From contig CM114271.1 in NCBI GenBank assembly GCA_050084515.1, positions 24,366,001 through 24,430,000 of the forward strand: DNA of 64,000 nucleotides. The letters run 5' to 3'. A program made the position numbers and the translations under genes. This document shows, in pieces, positions 47,275 to 56,959 of the stretch. Position 1 is the stretch's first letter. Each line of letters opens with the position of its first letter. The stretch comes from Blasia pusilla (taxonomy: Eukaryota; Marchantiophyta; Marchantiopsida; Blasiales). The notes below the pieces were generated by a model. The model saw only the letters and a list, made by a program, of their open reading frames with translations. It made no database searches and was not told the DNA's origin.

Positions 47275-48948
47275 TTACTTCCCTGAATCCAGTGCACCTA
47301 AAGTGTCGTCAAGCATTCTCATCTCCTCTTGATGCAATTTGCACTGCTCTTGCAAGTGCTGCAGTCTTTGAGACATTAGACCAAGCTCAACATAACGGTG
47401 CTTTAGCCACTTCTTCTGCATCTCTTCCTTTGCTGACCTACTGGCTGCGCTGGTATGACTTGGTCCTGCAATCCCGGGTACCAAGCCCTGAAATCTCCAC
47501 AGCTCCGATGCGCCAGGAATGCCTCCAAACCTATGCTCCTCAGCTGCAAGGAACTTGGCTTTCATTTCCTCCATTACTTCCAGACAGCTGGCCTTCAGAG
47601 AATTCAAGAAGTCTACTTTCCAGGGGTTCCCATCTCCTTGAAACTCCTCCACCGTCGGTGCGCTCCCCCCACCGTGCTCGTCCCTGGACCCCTCTTCTCC
47701 TTTCTTCCCTGGTTTCTGCTTCTCATCTTTAGGAAGGTGAGGAGTGAACTCCAGCAGGGGCTTCGAAACAAATGGAGACACTACTGCGCTTTGGAACGCC
47801 TTTTTACCCTCAGTTTTTCCGAGGTTGTTGTTGTTCAACGCGCCGGTCTTCCCTTTCGCGTTTTCTTCTTCATCTTCCTCCTCTTCGGAACTGGAGTATT
47901 CATCTTCCTTCTTCGTTGGCGCCGCTGTCCCAACTGTGATTTTAGTCTGCTTACTCGGAGGTGTGGCCGCTTCGTCATCCGACTCTCCTTCCTCATCTTC
48001 CTCTTCCTCTTCGGGCAACGACGAGCTCACGGCTCGAACTCCATAATTTTCCGGCCCGGAACCCCAAACAACCTCCCAGAGTTTGTAAATTTTCTCCTCG
48101 TGTACGTTCCTGAATGGATTTGGTAGTTCCGCTTGTAACTTACCCGCCAGAACAGCATATCTCGACTTCATGCGCCTAACCTTTTCACTGAGCTGCTGCT
48201 CAGTGACTTCAAATGGTATCGCCTTTGACTGTAGCAAGGTTCGCCAGTAACTATCATTCTTGGTGTTGGCGATTTTCAATCCAGCCCTCTTGTCTTTAGA
48301 AAGCTTCGTAGCAAGCGCAATCTCCGAATCCGCTGTCCAATGCGCCACTTTCTTTACCTTCACTGGAGACTTCTCGCTTTCCCCTTTAGTTAATACAGGC
48401 TTCGCATTTCCATTCGGCGACGGTGACGATGCTTTCCGCTTCCTGTTTGCCGCCGCAGCTTTGGCAACCTCCCCTTTCACACCCGGCATGGGTTTCGCCT
48501 TCTCTACTTTCGGTGCTGGTCCTTTGCCTCCTTTCGGCGCCACTTCAGCCTTCGGTGCTTTGGTATCTGCTCTCACGGGAGATGCAGGCTTCAAAGGTTG
48601 GATGCGTGCTTTCTCCACAACCTTCGTCTCTCTCTTCTTCTTATTCGCAGGCTCCTCCGCCAAAGCTTCCTTTCCACCATTGGCATCTCTGTTCCTCTTT
48701 CCCGCAGGATTATCCAAGACATCAACCTTCCCTGCTGCACTCAAATTCCCCTCCCTCCGCACTGTCGTGAACCCTTCCCCCTCATCGTCGCTCTCCGACT
48801 CTTCCTCCTCCCCTTCCTCGGACTCCTCCTCGTCCTCGTCCTCCTGGACCTTCGGCTGCACCGGCTGCACACTGCTTCTCGTTTCCTCTTCGTCCGACTC
48901 GCTCCCGGACTCCTCACTACTCGATACTCGCTTCGACTGGCTAGACAT
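47275..48948 (-). CDS. GeBP-like (DUF573) DNA-binding protein
   Basis: This is a plant-specific transcription-factor family (GLABROUS1 enhancer-binding protein and GPL/STKL relatives) acting in the nucleus. The DUF573 domain is clear at residues about 200-297: AHWTADSEIALATKL, then a WRTLL-type segment, LSEKVRRMKSRY, and PFRNVHEEKIYKLWEVVWG. The N-terminus is Ser/Glu/Asp-rich (residues 10-60), followed by a Lys/Pro/Ala-rich linker with a likely nuclear signal (NRKRKAS, 168-174). Two acidic blocks (312-326 and 352-363) follow the domain. The C-terminus (about 505-553) has heptad-like Leu/Met residues, as in the family's zipper-like tail. I chose the ATG at 48,946-48,948; an in-frame TTG at 48,966 is an unlikely start. 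One uninterrupted frame of 557 codons with no intron; the stop is TAA. It is the only intact host gene seen. Target and pathway are unknown. Confidence 0.93.
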   Translation of the reverse strand: MSSQSKRVSSSEESGSESDEEETRSSVQPVQPKVQEDEDEEESEEGEEEESESDDEGEGFTTVRREGNLSAAGKVDVLDNPAGKRNRDANGGKEALAEEPANKKKRETKVVEKARIQPLKPASPVRADTKAPKAEVAPKGGKGPAPKVEKAKPMPGVKGEVAKAAAANRKRKASSPSPNGNAKPVLTKGESEKSPVKVKKVAHWTADSEIALATKLSKDKRAGLKIANTKNDSYWRTLLQSKAIPFEVTEQQLSEKVRRMKSRYAVLAGKLQAELPNPFRNVHEEKIYKLWEVVWGSGPENYGVRAVSSSLPEEEEEDEEGESDDEAATPPSKQTKITVGTAAPTKKEDEYSSSEEEEDEEENAKGKTGALNNNNLGKTEGKKAFQSAVVSPFVSKPLLEFTPHLPKDEKQKPGKKGEEGSRDEHGGGSAPTVEEFQGDGNPWKVDFLNSLKASCLEVMEEMKAKFLAAEEHRFGGIPGASELWRFQGLVPGIAGPSHTSAASRSAKEEMQKKWLKHRYVELGLMSQRLQHLQEQCKLHQEEMRMLDDTLGALDSGK

Positions 48949-49700
48949 CTTCGAAGAATAGACCAACGTCCAGATATCCTACCGCGAAAATGTCCGCTCC
49001 GCTCCGCCCCAAATCACAACGACCAAGAACGCAATTGATCGCAAACAGGCGAAACGTCAGTGCATTTTTCCTTCCAACGTAGACTCTGCTCCCCGCAACC
49101 CTATCGGCCGAGGAACCACACGCGCTCCTCGTCTCTCCCCACTCCGCGAAATCACCCTCGAAACGCCCTCGCCTTCGACTTTCAAAAACCCTGGACAGAG
49201 ATCGTGACATAAGTCCCTTCCCCTTCGTGCGTGGAGCGGGGGCGCGGGTAGCGGACCTCAAGCATGGCGTCCCGAGACGTGTTTTCATCCTCGGCAGCAT
49301 TCCGTCTATCCATCCGTCCTTCCGTCCGTCCGATTGTCAGTCAGTCAGCATTTCATACGAGTTACCGTTGGCCAGAAGGGATTTATTTGGAAACCCGGCC
49401 GGGAAACTTTTAAGATTTCTGAAGCTTACCGGACCTTCTGACAATGTTCCCGGCGCTAATTTCTTTACTGAATTGTATACCCGATCAAATCTCCAGGAAA
49501 GACCCGACCGTTAGTGACGGTCGTCGCCGGAGGCCCACCCACTTGCGAAATCCTCCCGACCAGGTCGTTCCGAAAATTTCACCTCTGTCGCTACCTACTG
49601 TAGGATCTTCCCTGCGCATTCCGTCACGTTCACAGCTCCTGTGGCCGACTGTTCCGTCCCGCCCCGCCCGTTAAGGGCGCAAGGTGCTTGCAGTTACACT
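48949..49700 (-). promoter_or_regulatory. Putative promoter and 5' leader of the GeBP-like gene
   Basis: CpG-rich sequence upstream of the GeBP start codon. I see no convincing TATA box and no other gene. A repeated TCCGTC(T/C) run lies at about 49,303-49,333. Open frames on the plus strand (49,227-49,514, 49,444-49,674) have no motif. That it is the promoter is inferred from position and base composition only. Confidence 0.35.
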
Positions 49701-51090
49701 CTCCCGCTGGACAATCATGAACGTTCACGCCGCCAGGTACCAGAGGCGACTACGGACGGCACCCTGGAGGACCCCCTGTTTGTGTAAGGCCTGCGACCGC
49801 GCAACTACGCTGTACATGGAAATTCAGCTTTCCTTTCCTTTCCTTTCATCGAACACACTCACGTCTTGTACTCGCTACTTCGCTACTCCGCCACCGTCCC
49901 TGGCACCTGGGACGACTATTCTGTCGGTCTGCCATCAACTGCAACGGCTCTGAAAAATTTCGGGTTGGGACATGAGAATCCATCCATGTGTCGATCCGAG
50001 GCGACCGCTTCCGTTTTTGAAATGCCGAAGGCGGCTCCATTGCTTGCTTTACAGGCGGGTGGCAGTTGTGGCCCAAGGGGTCAAGGTTGTTGCCGGTCAT
50101 GTTCAGGTGGTAACCGAAGTTAGCTTGATGGATTTGCTGGCCACTCCAATCGTAGGCGGCTTGTGGGCTCCAACAAACCCACCGATGCACTTCATTTTCT
50201 TTTCCACACAAATTACGCATTCCAAATTCATTTGATTTTTGAGAGCCATTGTATGGATTAGGGAAGGGACCATGGAAGGAGGAGGACTATGGCGTAGATG
50301 GAGGGACGTCTAGAATTTTGTTTATAACTATTTCCATGATGACCCAATCTTTTCAATCTAAAACCCAATGTGTTCATCTTCTCGAGCTTGAACTTTGGGG
50401 TCTTCTTTTTTCCATTTAAGATTGAGTTTTCCAAAGTTCTTGGGATCTTTGGACCTCCTTCTCTCCTAAATGTGCTCGTAGATTCCTATACGCAATTTCA
50501 CACATAGAGTGATATTGGGTTACCATCGATTTGAGGGATTCCTGTGGCTTTTCTGGATCTTTTGATATGGGCTGGGCCCAACATTACGAAATCATTCTCT
50601 CATAGCAATCATTGGTGGGTGGCTCACTTACTCCTCACATCCTCTTTTTGGGTGTTTACAATTTCTTTCATAACTTTCTTCTGGTGTTTGGACTTGTTTC
50701 GATCATCTTGATGAGCTCGTTCTTTTCATATCAAATAGGTTTGCTAGTTGTTCTTCCTTCTCCGTAGGCGCCTATTTTTTAGTTCAGGTTTATTTTAGAT
50801 CAATTCCTCCCAAAAAATTTCCTTGTTCTTTCAACTCCTTACCTTACTATTTCGCCCCTACATACGTTTGCCATCTCCTTAAGGACATAAGAAATTCTTA
50901 TTCTTGAGCCACCTCTTCTGATACCATATAGATCACTTTTCCTATTCAATTGTTTTTTATATTTTTCTTATAATAACTTTCAATCATAAATTCAGTATTG
51001 TCTAATCTTCTTCTCTCCATCTAAATTTCTTTTGGACGGATTCCACTACTTTTGTTTTTCTAGTTATCCTCATGCTTTCTCCAAACCACG
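49701..51090. other. Transition from the CpG-rich island to LINE flank; no gene recognised
   Basis: CpG-rich to about 50,110, then AT-rich. A (TTTCC)n-like run is at 49,830-49,848. The sequence from about 50,300 may be untranslated 5' sequence of the LINE, but I cannot prove it. Confidence 0.4.
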
Positions 51091-51096
51091 TTTCAT

Positions 51097-51474
51097 ATGT
51101 CTGCCCTTGTCTTCGATGACTTTCCTACCTTTGCTTCTATGTCATCAGAGATGGAGTTGGATTCTCCATCTACTCGCTTATCTGGTTTTACACGCCCTCC
51201 TACAACCGTAACATCTCCCCCTTGTTCACCTCCTCATCGTAGATCTCGTCATTTTCCTCCAAATGCTAATACACCCGTTACACTCGCTGCATTTCTTCCG
51301 GATTCTCTTCTTCTCCCCTCTTTATCTTGTCCTATTGAGCCTAATCTTGATCCATTATTACCAAATCCTTCTATTTTGCCATCCCCACATATCTCTCTAT
51401 GCTCTTGCTTCCAACTCCCATCTATTCTACCCGAATATCCCCTCTTCCTCCTCCTCCTTCCCCAACCTACTTAG
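51097..51474 (+). pseudogene. LINE N-terminal Pro/Ser-rich segment
   Basis: The 125-codon frame begins MSALVFDDFPTFASM and is rich in Pro, Ser and Leu. It has no known domain and lies where N-terminal sequence of such LINEs is expected. A stop at 51,472-51,474 ends it, and the following 650 bases are frame-shifted coding remnants. Confidence 0.45.
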
Positions 51475-52123
51475 CCCCTCATCATCATCCATCACCACCT
51501 CTTGCACCTCCCACCTCCTCTCCTTGTAACCCTTCCACTTCTCTATTTGTACCAAAGGTTCGTAGCATACCTTGTGGTAAGGAGTTTGCTCCTAATGGGA
51601 TCAAAAGACATCAGCGGTAGTGTCGATCCATGCATGGGCCTTCAATCCCTAACCCGATACCACCTCCTAATGCACTCCCCACAACAACTACTTGGACTTG
51701 GTTAAGCCAAATTGATCTCCTTCGCTCCTCCATTTAGGTCTTCCTCGTCTTAGACTCTACACTCACATTCCTATTGCTCTTCGCCCATCACCCAACAAGC
51801 TTTGCTTTTCCCATTAGAAAGGTTAGCGCGTGATCCCACAAATATCAATGCTTGGTATCTCCTATTATTCTTCCCAAAATGGATTTTAGTCCTCCCCTCC
51901 AAGGGGTGATGTGACAGGTCATCGTGAAACCTCCACACGTATTCAATGCTTTATGTCAGGGGATTGGGAGAATCTTCAGAATGAGCGTGTACTTCGAGCA
52001 GAGGCCTTAACTACGGCTCATCTGTCTTAGCATGCCAATAATGGGAGGCCATCAATACAACAACGCCTTCGAAAAAGTCTACTTTTGGGGCAGGTTGGTG
52101 AGTTTTCACGTGTAGCTTGAGCA

Positions 52124-53035
52124 TTGGGTCCTCTTTCTCCGGCGGTTCCAAGTGCAAAAACAATGGCTCTCTTAGAAGCTCTTCACCCTCCTTCAAGTGG
52201 CCATGCTCCACCTTTTGTGGAAGAGTATACAACAGAGCTTGACTTGGAGGTTTTCACAAGGGCTTTTTTGCATATTCCTTGCTTATCAGCAAGCGGACTA
52301 TCATGGATGGTTTTTGAGCATCTTCGCGATTGCTTTATCCCGACAGATTCAACAAGTGGCTTTGTCTCTCTATATAAGGTGTGTGCATATATGGCGGCAT
52401 GCCGTCTCCCGTTCTCTATCTCTAGGCTCTTAGGGGTTTGTCGTTTGTTGGCTATGGATAAGCCTCCTTCAAGTGTGCGCCCATTGGCTATTGGAGAGGT
52501 TTTATACTGCTTGGTTAGTCGATCCCTATGCTTGCAATTTTGTCCTCACTTTAGTGCCCACTTATTTCCTCATCAATTTGGAGTGACAACTCCTAGAGGT
52601 TGTGAGGCTGTGGTGCATGGGATCCGTTCCACTCTTGATATTCATCCAGATTGGGTGGCAATTCAAGTCAATGTGGCTAACGCATTCAATTCAGTTTCTT
52701 GTGCGGCCATCTTTGAGGAGTTACGTTGTGCAGGAGGACAACTTGCGATCCTCATTCCATTTTTTTGCTCCTTCTATGCCTATGATACGCCCATTATCTA
52801 TTCTCATCCTTCCGGAGAATATAATATTCTACAATCGGCTTGTGGCCCACTCTTTGCCATTGCCCACTTTCGTGCCCTTCGAGCATCAATGCAAGCATTT
52901 CCATCTTTTCTTTTCTCTTCTATTGTTGATGACACTCATATTATAGGTCCTCCTTGTGAAGTGGTTCCTGCTTATACCCATTTTGTGGAGCAACTCTCTT
53001 TCTTAAACCTTAAAGTCCAACCTAGTAAATGTTGA
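52124..53035 (+). pseudogene. LINE reverse transcriptase, catalytic residues altered
   Basis: The frame opens at a non-ATG codon, so its start is not real. RT blocks are: MDKPPSSVRPLAIGEVLYCLVS (residues 111-132), HQFGVTTPRGCEAVVHGIR (150-168), then VNVANAFNSVS (182-192), where Asn183 replaces the metal-binding Asp of motif A. The RQGDP-type segment between ILQSAC and GPLFA (236-245) is missing. The active box reads VDDTHIIGP (268-276), where A/YADD is usual; its two Asp are kept. It reverse-transcribes the element RNA in active relatives; this copy cannot. Confidence 0.85.
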
Positions 53036-53314
53036 GTATGGTCTCCTTCATGCCTTCCCTCAACATTCATCCCCCCTACTCCTGATTTTCCCATCTATAT
53101 TGAAGGGATTAGGGTTCTTGGGGTCCCAATACGCTTCATCGACTATGTCTCAAAGTTCTTGGATGAGGCCTTTTTGGAAGACGTAGAATGGCTTCATTTC
53201 TTACCTTATCTAGGGGATCCCCAAGTGGCTTATGGGATTCTCTCCCAATATTTTCTACGACGTCCTTCCTACCTTCTTTGCACTTGTCCTCCCACTTCAA
53301 GGTTCTTACATTAG

Positions 53315-54463
53315 TTGGCCTCTTTTGACGCTTCTATATTGGCAACTTTTTGTCAAATTCTTGGCCCGAATACATTTGAGGGAGAGGATGGTGTCTTTGC
53401 TTCAAGACAAGCTATCTTGCCTATTTGTTTTGGAGGAGTGGGACTTTCCTCCACAATCGCATCTGCTCCCGCAGCCTTTTTGGGGACTTGGGCGTTGGTA
53501 GCACTGATTATGGCTTCAAGGTTTCTCCAAGGAAACACACCTATCTTGATGGATCATATCGCCCATGTAGAGGAGGGGGACTTGTTATTTCAACAACAAC
53601 TGAGATATGCACGAGCTCTTCTTCCTCTTGCTACACAAGAAATTCTACCCCCTTTCAATCAATTGATTACGGAAGGGCTTCATCAACTTCAAGAGCATAT
53701 ATCCGAGAATCTGCATCAAATCAACTTTTTGAGCATTCTTTCCAAGGCATCCTCTGACGCTCATCGAGCTCGTATGCAATCATGTGCGGGTACCAGAGCG
53801 GAGGCGTGGCTTACTGCAAATCCTCTTATTCTTCCATTTTTTCTTCCTCGAAGTATATTCTCGATAACTTTGCGGTTACGTCTTGGCCTTTCCCATCCTT
53901 CTCTATTAGGTGTGCCGAATTGTATATGCGGGGATCCCATTGATGCCAAGGGTATCTATATTCTCCGCTGTGCATATGGTGGAGAACGAACGCGCACACA
54001 TAATGTCATTAGAGAGGCAGTAGCATCGGTAGCTTGTACTGTAGGATACACCGTTGGGCAAGAGCAACTCCATGTCCTAACTTCAACCATACAAGCAACC
54101 TCTCGTCGGAGAGTGGATCTTGTTATGTCTCGAGGTGGATTCCGGATACTAGGTGATGTGGTGGTTACTGATCCAACACGTTCTGAATTGGTATGTCAAG
54201 CCGCACATACCAAAGGTTTGGCGGCTGAAGCTACAGCAAGAATCAAGGAGTTAAGTTATAATGTGAGATATGCGACTGATGGATTTATTCCTTTTGCAGT
54301 GGAAGTATTCGGTCATTTATATGTGTCTTTTGATACTTTCCTGAAAACATGTGCTCACCACTCCCTTGAGAATCACCACCTTGCCCCTTCCCGTAGTCCT
54401 TCTCTCTCTGTAGTTACTACTTATTTTTGGCAATGCATCTCAGTGGCCTTACAACGTGCATAA
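53315..54463 (+). pseudogene. LINE C-terminal zinc finger and restriction-like endonuclease
   Basis: A 382-codon frame, the best-kept part of this LINE. Residues 203-229 hold a Cys/His cluster (CICG ... C219 ... H229), and residues 265-286 read RRRVDLV...LGDVVVTDP. That is the R/K-x-D ... D/E pattern of the PD-(D/E)XK nuclease found C-terminal to RT in R2- and NeSL-like LINEs. In those families the nuclease nicks the target and RT primes on the nick. The N-terminal 150 residues are helical and follow RT. It has a stop at 54,461. The start codon is not conserved; it is a fragment of a longer ORF. Confidence 0.7.
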
Positions 54464-54720
54464 GCATTGGCATTGATACGTCGTGTGGAGGTGGTGGGGG
54501 GTCGCTCGCCTCGTCGTCCATTCACGTTTGACCAACCACTCGTATTCTTGTCATATTTGTTTCACGCTATCAATCGCGTAGCTCGTTGAGTTGGTGTTTA
54601 CGTTGGCTAGTTGCCATTTTCTTTTATGCACTTTTTGACTCCTCTTTTGAGATGTTCTTACCTTTCTTTGTCCTCTTTTGAGGTTTATTTTATAATAAAG
54701 AGGATATATCACTTAAATTC

Positions 54721-54985
54721 ATATCAAAGTTCTATTTTGATAAGCCTATTAACATGATTTAAGTGGTTAGTTTTCAAGACATGTGAAGCGTTGCATGAGC
54801 ATAATATAAATTTTTTTGGTTAACCTTAATTTATATTGCCAATTTCTCATGTTCTTTTTCCCATGGAAGATTTGTTTTTTTAAATTTCTCATTTTATCCC
54901 CTCCAAGACTGTCATACCACTCTATATGGTAGAAGTTCCCACTAATATTGACATGAAGCACATATGTTGAATTTTGATTGGAGAT
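54721..54985. other. No gene recognised
   Basis: Short AT-rich spacer between the LINE and repeat D copy 3; the minus-strand frame 54,767-54,961 has no motif. Confidence 0.5.
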
Positions 54986-55311
54986 TCATTTGAGGTATAT
55001 CCGCACCCATGATTGTCAAATGCGATCAGGCAATCTTAAATCCTTAGACTATCAAGGAAGTCTTGTCCAAGTTTTGAATGACTTATTTATATTGGGGAGT
55101 GAAGGATCAAGTTATTATCTGACCTTGCTTAGGATTTTTTTGCGTTAGAAGTGACCCAAGATCCAGACTCAAGAGATGTGATGCTAGTTGATTGTAAACT
55201 GGACAAATATATGAGTACGTTTTGCAATTGAGTGAGTGGTCTACTAAATGCTAGCTTTCGCAACACCAATGTTCAAGAGAGTAGGTACACAATCATTGTA
55301 TAAAATTTCTA
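54986..55311 (+). repeat. Repeat D, copy 3 (fragment)
   Basis: Matches 33,980-34,230 (AATCTTAAATCCTTAGACTATCAA, AAGTTTTGAATGACTT, GGGGAGTGAAGG and AGAGATG.GATGCTAGTTG). It is cut at about 55,311 by the copia fragment. Confidence 0.65.
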
Positions 55312-55573
55312 AAGAAGCATAACTGGTGGGATACGACTCTCACACTCACACACCACCATGGAGAACGAAATTTTGCAATGAGATAATGAGTGGAGGCTGG
55401 TCCCTTTCTCAATTAAATAGGATATGTATAAGCTTTCCTAATCCTAATCCTAACCATAGTTAAAATAATTGCACTTAATTGACTAACCAAGATTAAGCTT
55501 CCCTACTTTGTGTGAGTACCAAATGTAGCAGTTCGAGTGTCTGATGAGCTTGACTATAACTAAGTCTTCAATA
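55312..55573 (-). mobile_element. Copia family A 3' LTR on the minus strand
   Basis: Reverse complement of the family A LTR: its TATTGAAG start is at 55,573 and it runs to a truncated end near 55,312, lacking the last bases up to CTACA. The LTR is followed (55,574-55,582) by CTCCCCCTT, the complement of the polypurine tract. The two TTAGGG-type words are present as CCTAATCCTAATCCTAACC, a variant. Confidence 0.85.
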
Positions 55574-55582
55574 CTCCCCCTT

Positions 55583-56310
55583 AAACTCATATCGATATCT
55601 CTAACATCTAAACCCTTTCTAAACATCTCAAACTTATTTCTAGACAATGTCTTGTAAAGATATCATCAATTTTCTGATCTGTACCTATATACACAAGATC
55701 AATTTCTCTTACAAGCGCTTTCTCTATGATAAAATGATAGTACATCTCAACATGCTTTGTTCAAACATGAAACATAGTGTTATTAATAAGTTTGATGCTA
55801 CTAATATTGTCAGCATATATTACACTAGGTCCTAAGTTACAAACACCAATCTCAACAAGTAATCAATGAAGCTACACTTCCTCACACGCTATATTGGTTG
55901 CTCCTTTGTACTCAGCCTCTGTTGAAGGAAAAGAAATACTTTTATGTTGCTTCCTTGAAGCCCAACTTACAACTGCGCTCCCTAAGGTAAATGAATAGCT
56001 AGATGTGGAGTGTCTATTAGACACGCTTCCCGGCCAAACATAATCTGTAAATCCCTATAATTGTAAACTCGATCAAGGAAGGTTCAAATTGAAGCCCCAA
56101 TGGAACGGAGAATTTCTCATACCGCATAATCCTCCTCACATCATCAAGGTAAGTTTTTCGAGATCCTTGCATAAATTGGTTCATTGGGCCAACTACGTAG
56201 CTCAAATGTAGCCTAGTTACAGTCACATAGATCAAACTTCCAACCATGCACCTATACATATTAGAATCTGCAAGCAACTCTCCTTCATCCACTCTTAGCT
56301 TCACTGTCGT
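55583..56310 (-). pseudogene. Copia family A RNase H, minus strand, truncated
   Basis: The frame 56,017-56,379 (minus) reads KLRVDEGELLADSNMYRCMVGSLIYVTVTR, then MNQFMQGSRKTYLDDVRRIMRYEKF, as in 39,220-39,420. The rest of RNase H follows in other frames down to 55,583. It is cut at about 56,310, where the Ty3/gypsy-associated sequence starts; the first 20 codons of the frame belong to that neighbouring sequence. Confidence 0.85.
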
Positions 56311-56612
56311 GCGCATACATATCGCTACACAATATACATCATTGTCATCGAATATACACACAAATACGCGCGATCCCATGCTAACTCATGACATCCAAAC
56401 AATGAGACAAGAAGTACCAAAATATCTCCTATCGCCCCTCTAGCTGGCGGTTAGGTCCCTCTAATTCTAGATAGCCATCTATCCCTACCTACCATGATAT
56501 ACATCTCTCGGATGCTAAGAGCAAAAAGATCGGATGCTCATATGGGCCCATCGTTAGTCGCCTTCTTGTCATCCATGTCACAGACACAAGTCAGAATCTA
56601 GAACTACCTACT

Positions 56613-56958
56613 CTATGTACATCTGGGACACATCGATGCATCATCCCTGAGGAACCCTAGTGAGAGATGACGTCAAACATGCCATATGCCATCCCCTCAA
56701 ACATCCATCATAAACTAGCATAGTGGTTGCAACACGGGCATAACCACATAACATACATCGCAAGTCTCCAGGAACTACTGCTAAGCTCAGATCAACTCTG
56801 CCATCAATGTTAGGAAGGTGAAATGGCACACAGTTACGCACATGGTCCTTCCAAACCATACCATCGCGTCCCTCCAATAAGAGAACACGAAATGGCAAAA
56901 TCTCATGCACTCTCAAGATGGTGCGCCCTGTAGTCACATCCAACGTCGTGGCTGCCAT
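56613..56958 (-). pseudogene. PHD zinc finger at the polyprotein C-terminus
   Basis: The frame 56,641-56,958 reads a linker with FRVLLLEGRDGMVWKDHVRN (residues 23-42) and CVPFHLPN, then the finger: CMLC at residues 68-71, a MLVYDGC segment (80-86), GWHMAC (89-94) and a proline-rich end. After a one-base frame change the last pair, CPRC, follows and then a stop at 56,613-56,615. This is the C4-H-C3 layout of PHD fingers, which commonly bind histone H3 tails. One expected Cys is Tyr (residue 83). The finger sits where chromoviruses have a chromodomain, so a role in target-site choice is plausible but inferred. Confidence 0.75.
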
Positions 56959-56959
56959 T

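Larger units (their letters stand above)
51097..54720 (+). mobile_element. LINE with restriction-like endonuclease C-terminus, degraded
   Basis: A non-LTR retrotransposon on the plus strand. In order it has a proline/serine-rich N-terminal frame from ATG 51,097, a broken linker, the RT (52,124-53,035) and a C-terminal part with a zinc-binding cluster and an endonuclease-like motif (53,315-54,463). No LTRs flank it. No poly(A) tail is evident; the sequence becomes AT-rich after 54,640. RT catalytic changes, frame changes at about 53,036-53,314 and stops in 51,480-52,120 make it inactive. The C-terminal endonuclease places it nearer the early-branching LINE groups (R2/NeSL/Utopia type) than to the common plant L1 type; clade assignment is an inference. 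Confidence 0.8.

Noticed and set aside
48949-48966. Six extra codons upstream giving a 563-residue GeBP protein
   Set aside because: They begin at TTG; the first ATG is at 48,946-48,948 and yields a typical family N-terminus.
47265-49038. Several plus-strand frames of 100-233 codons over the GeBP-like gene
   Set aside because: They are antisense shadows of a GC-rich, codon-biased gene; they are Ser/Phe/Leu-rich and lack domains.
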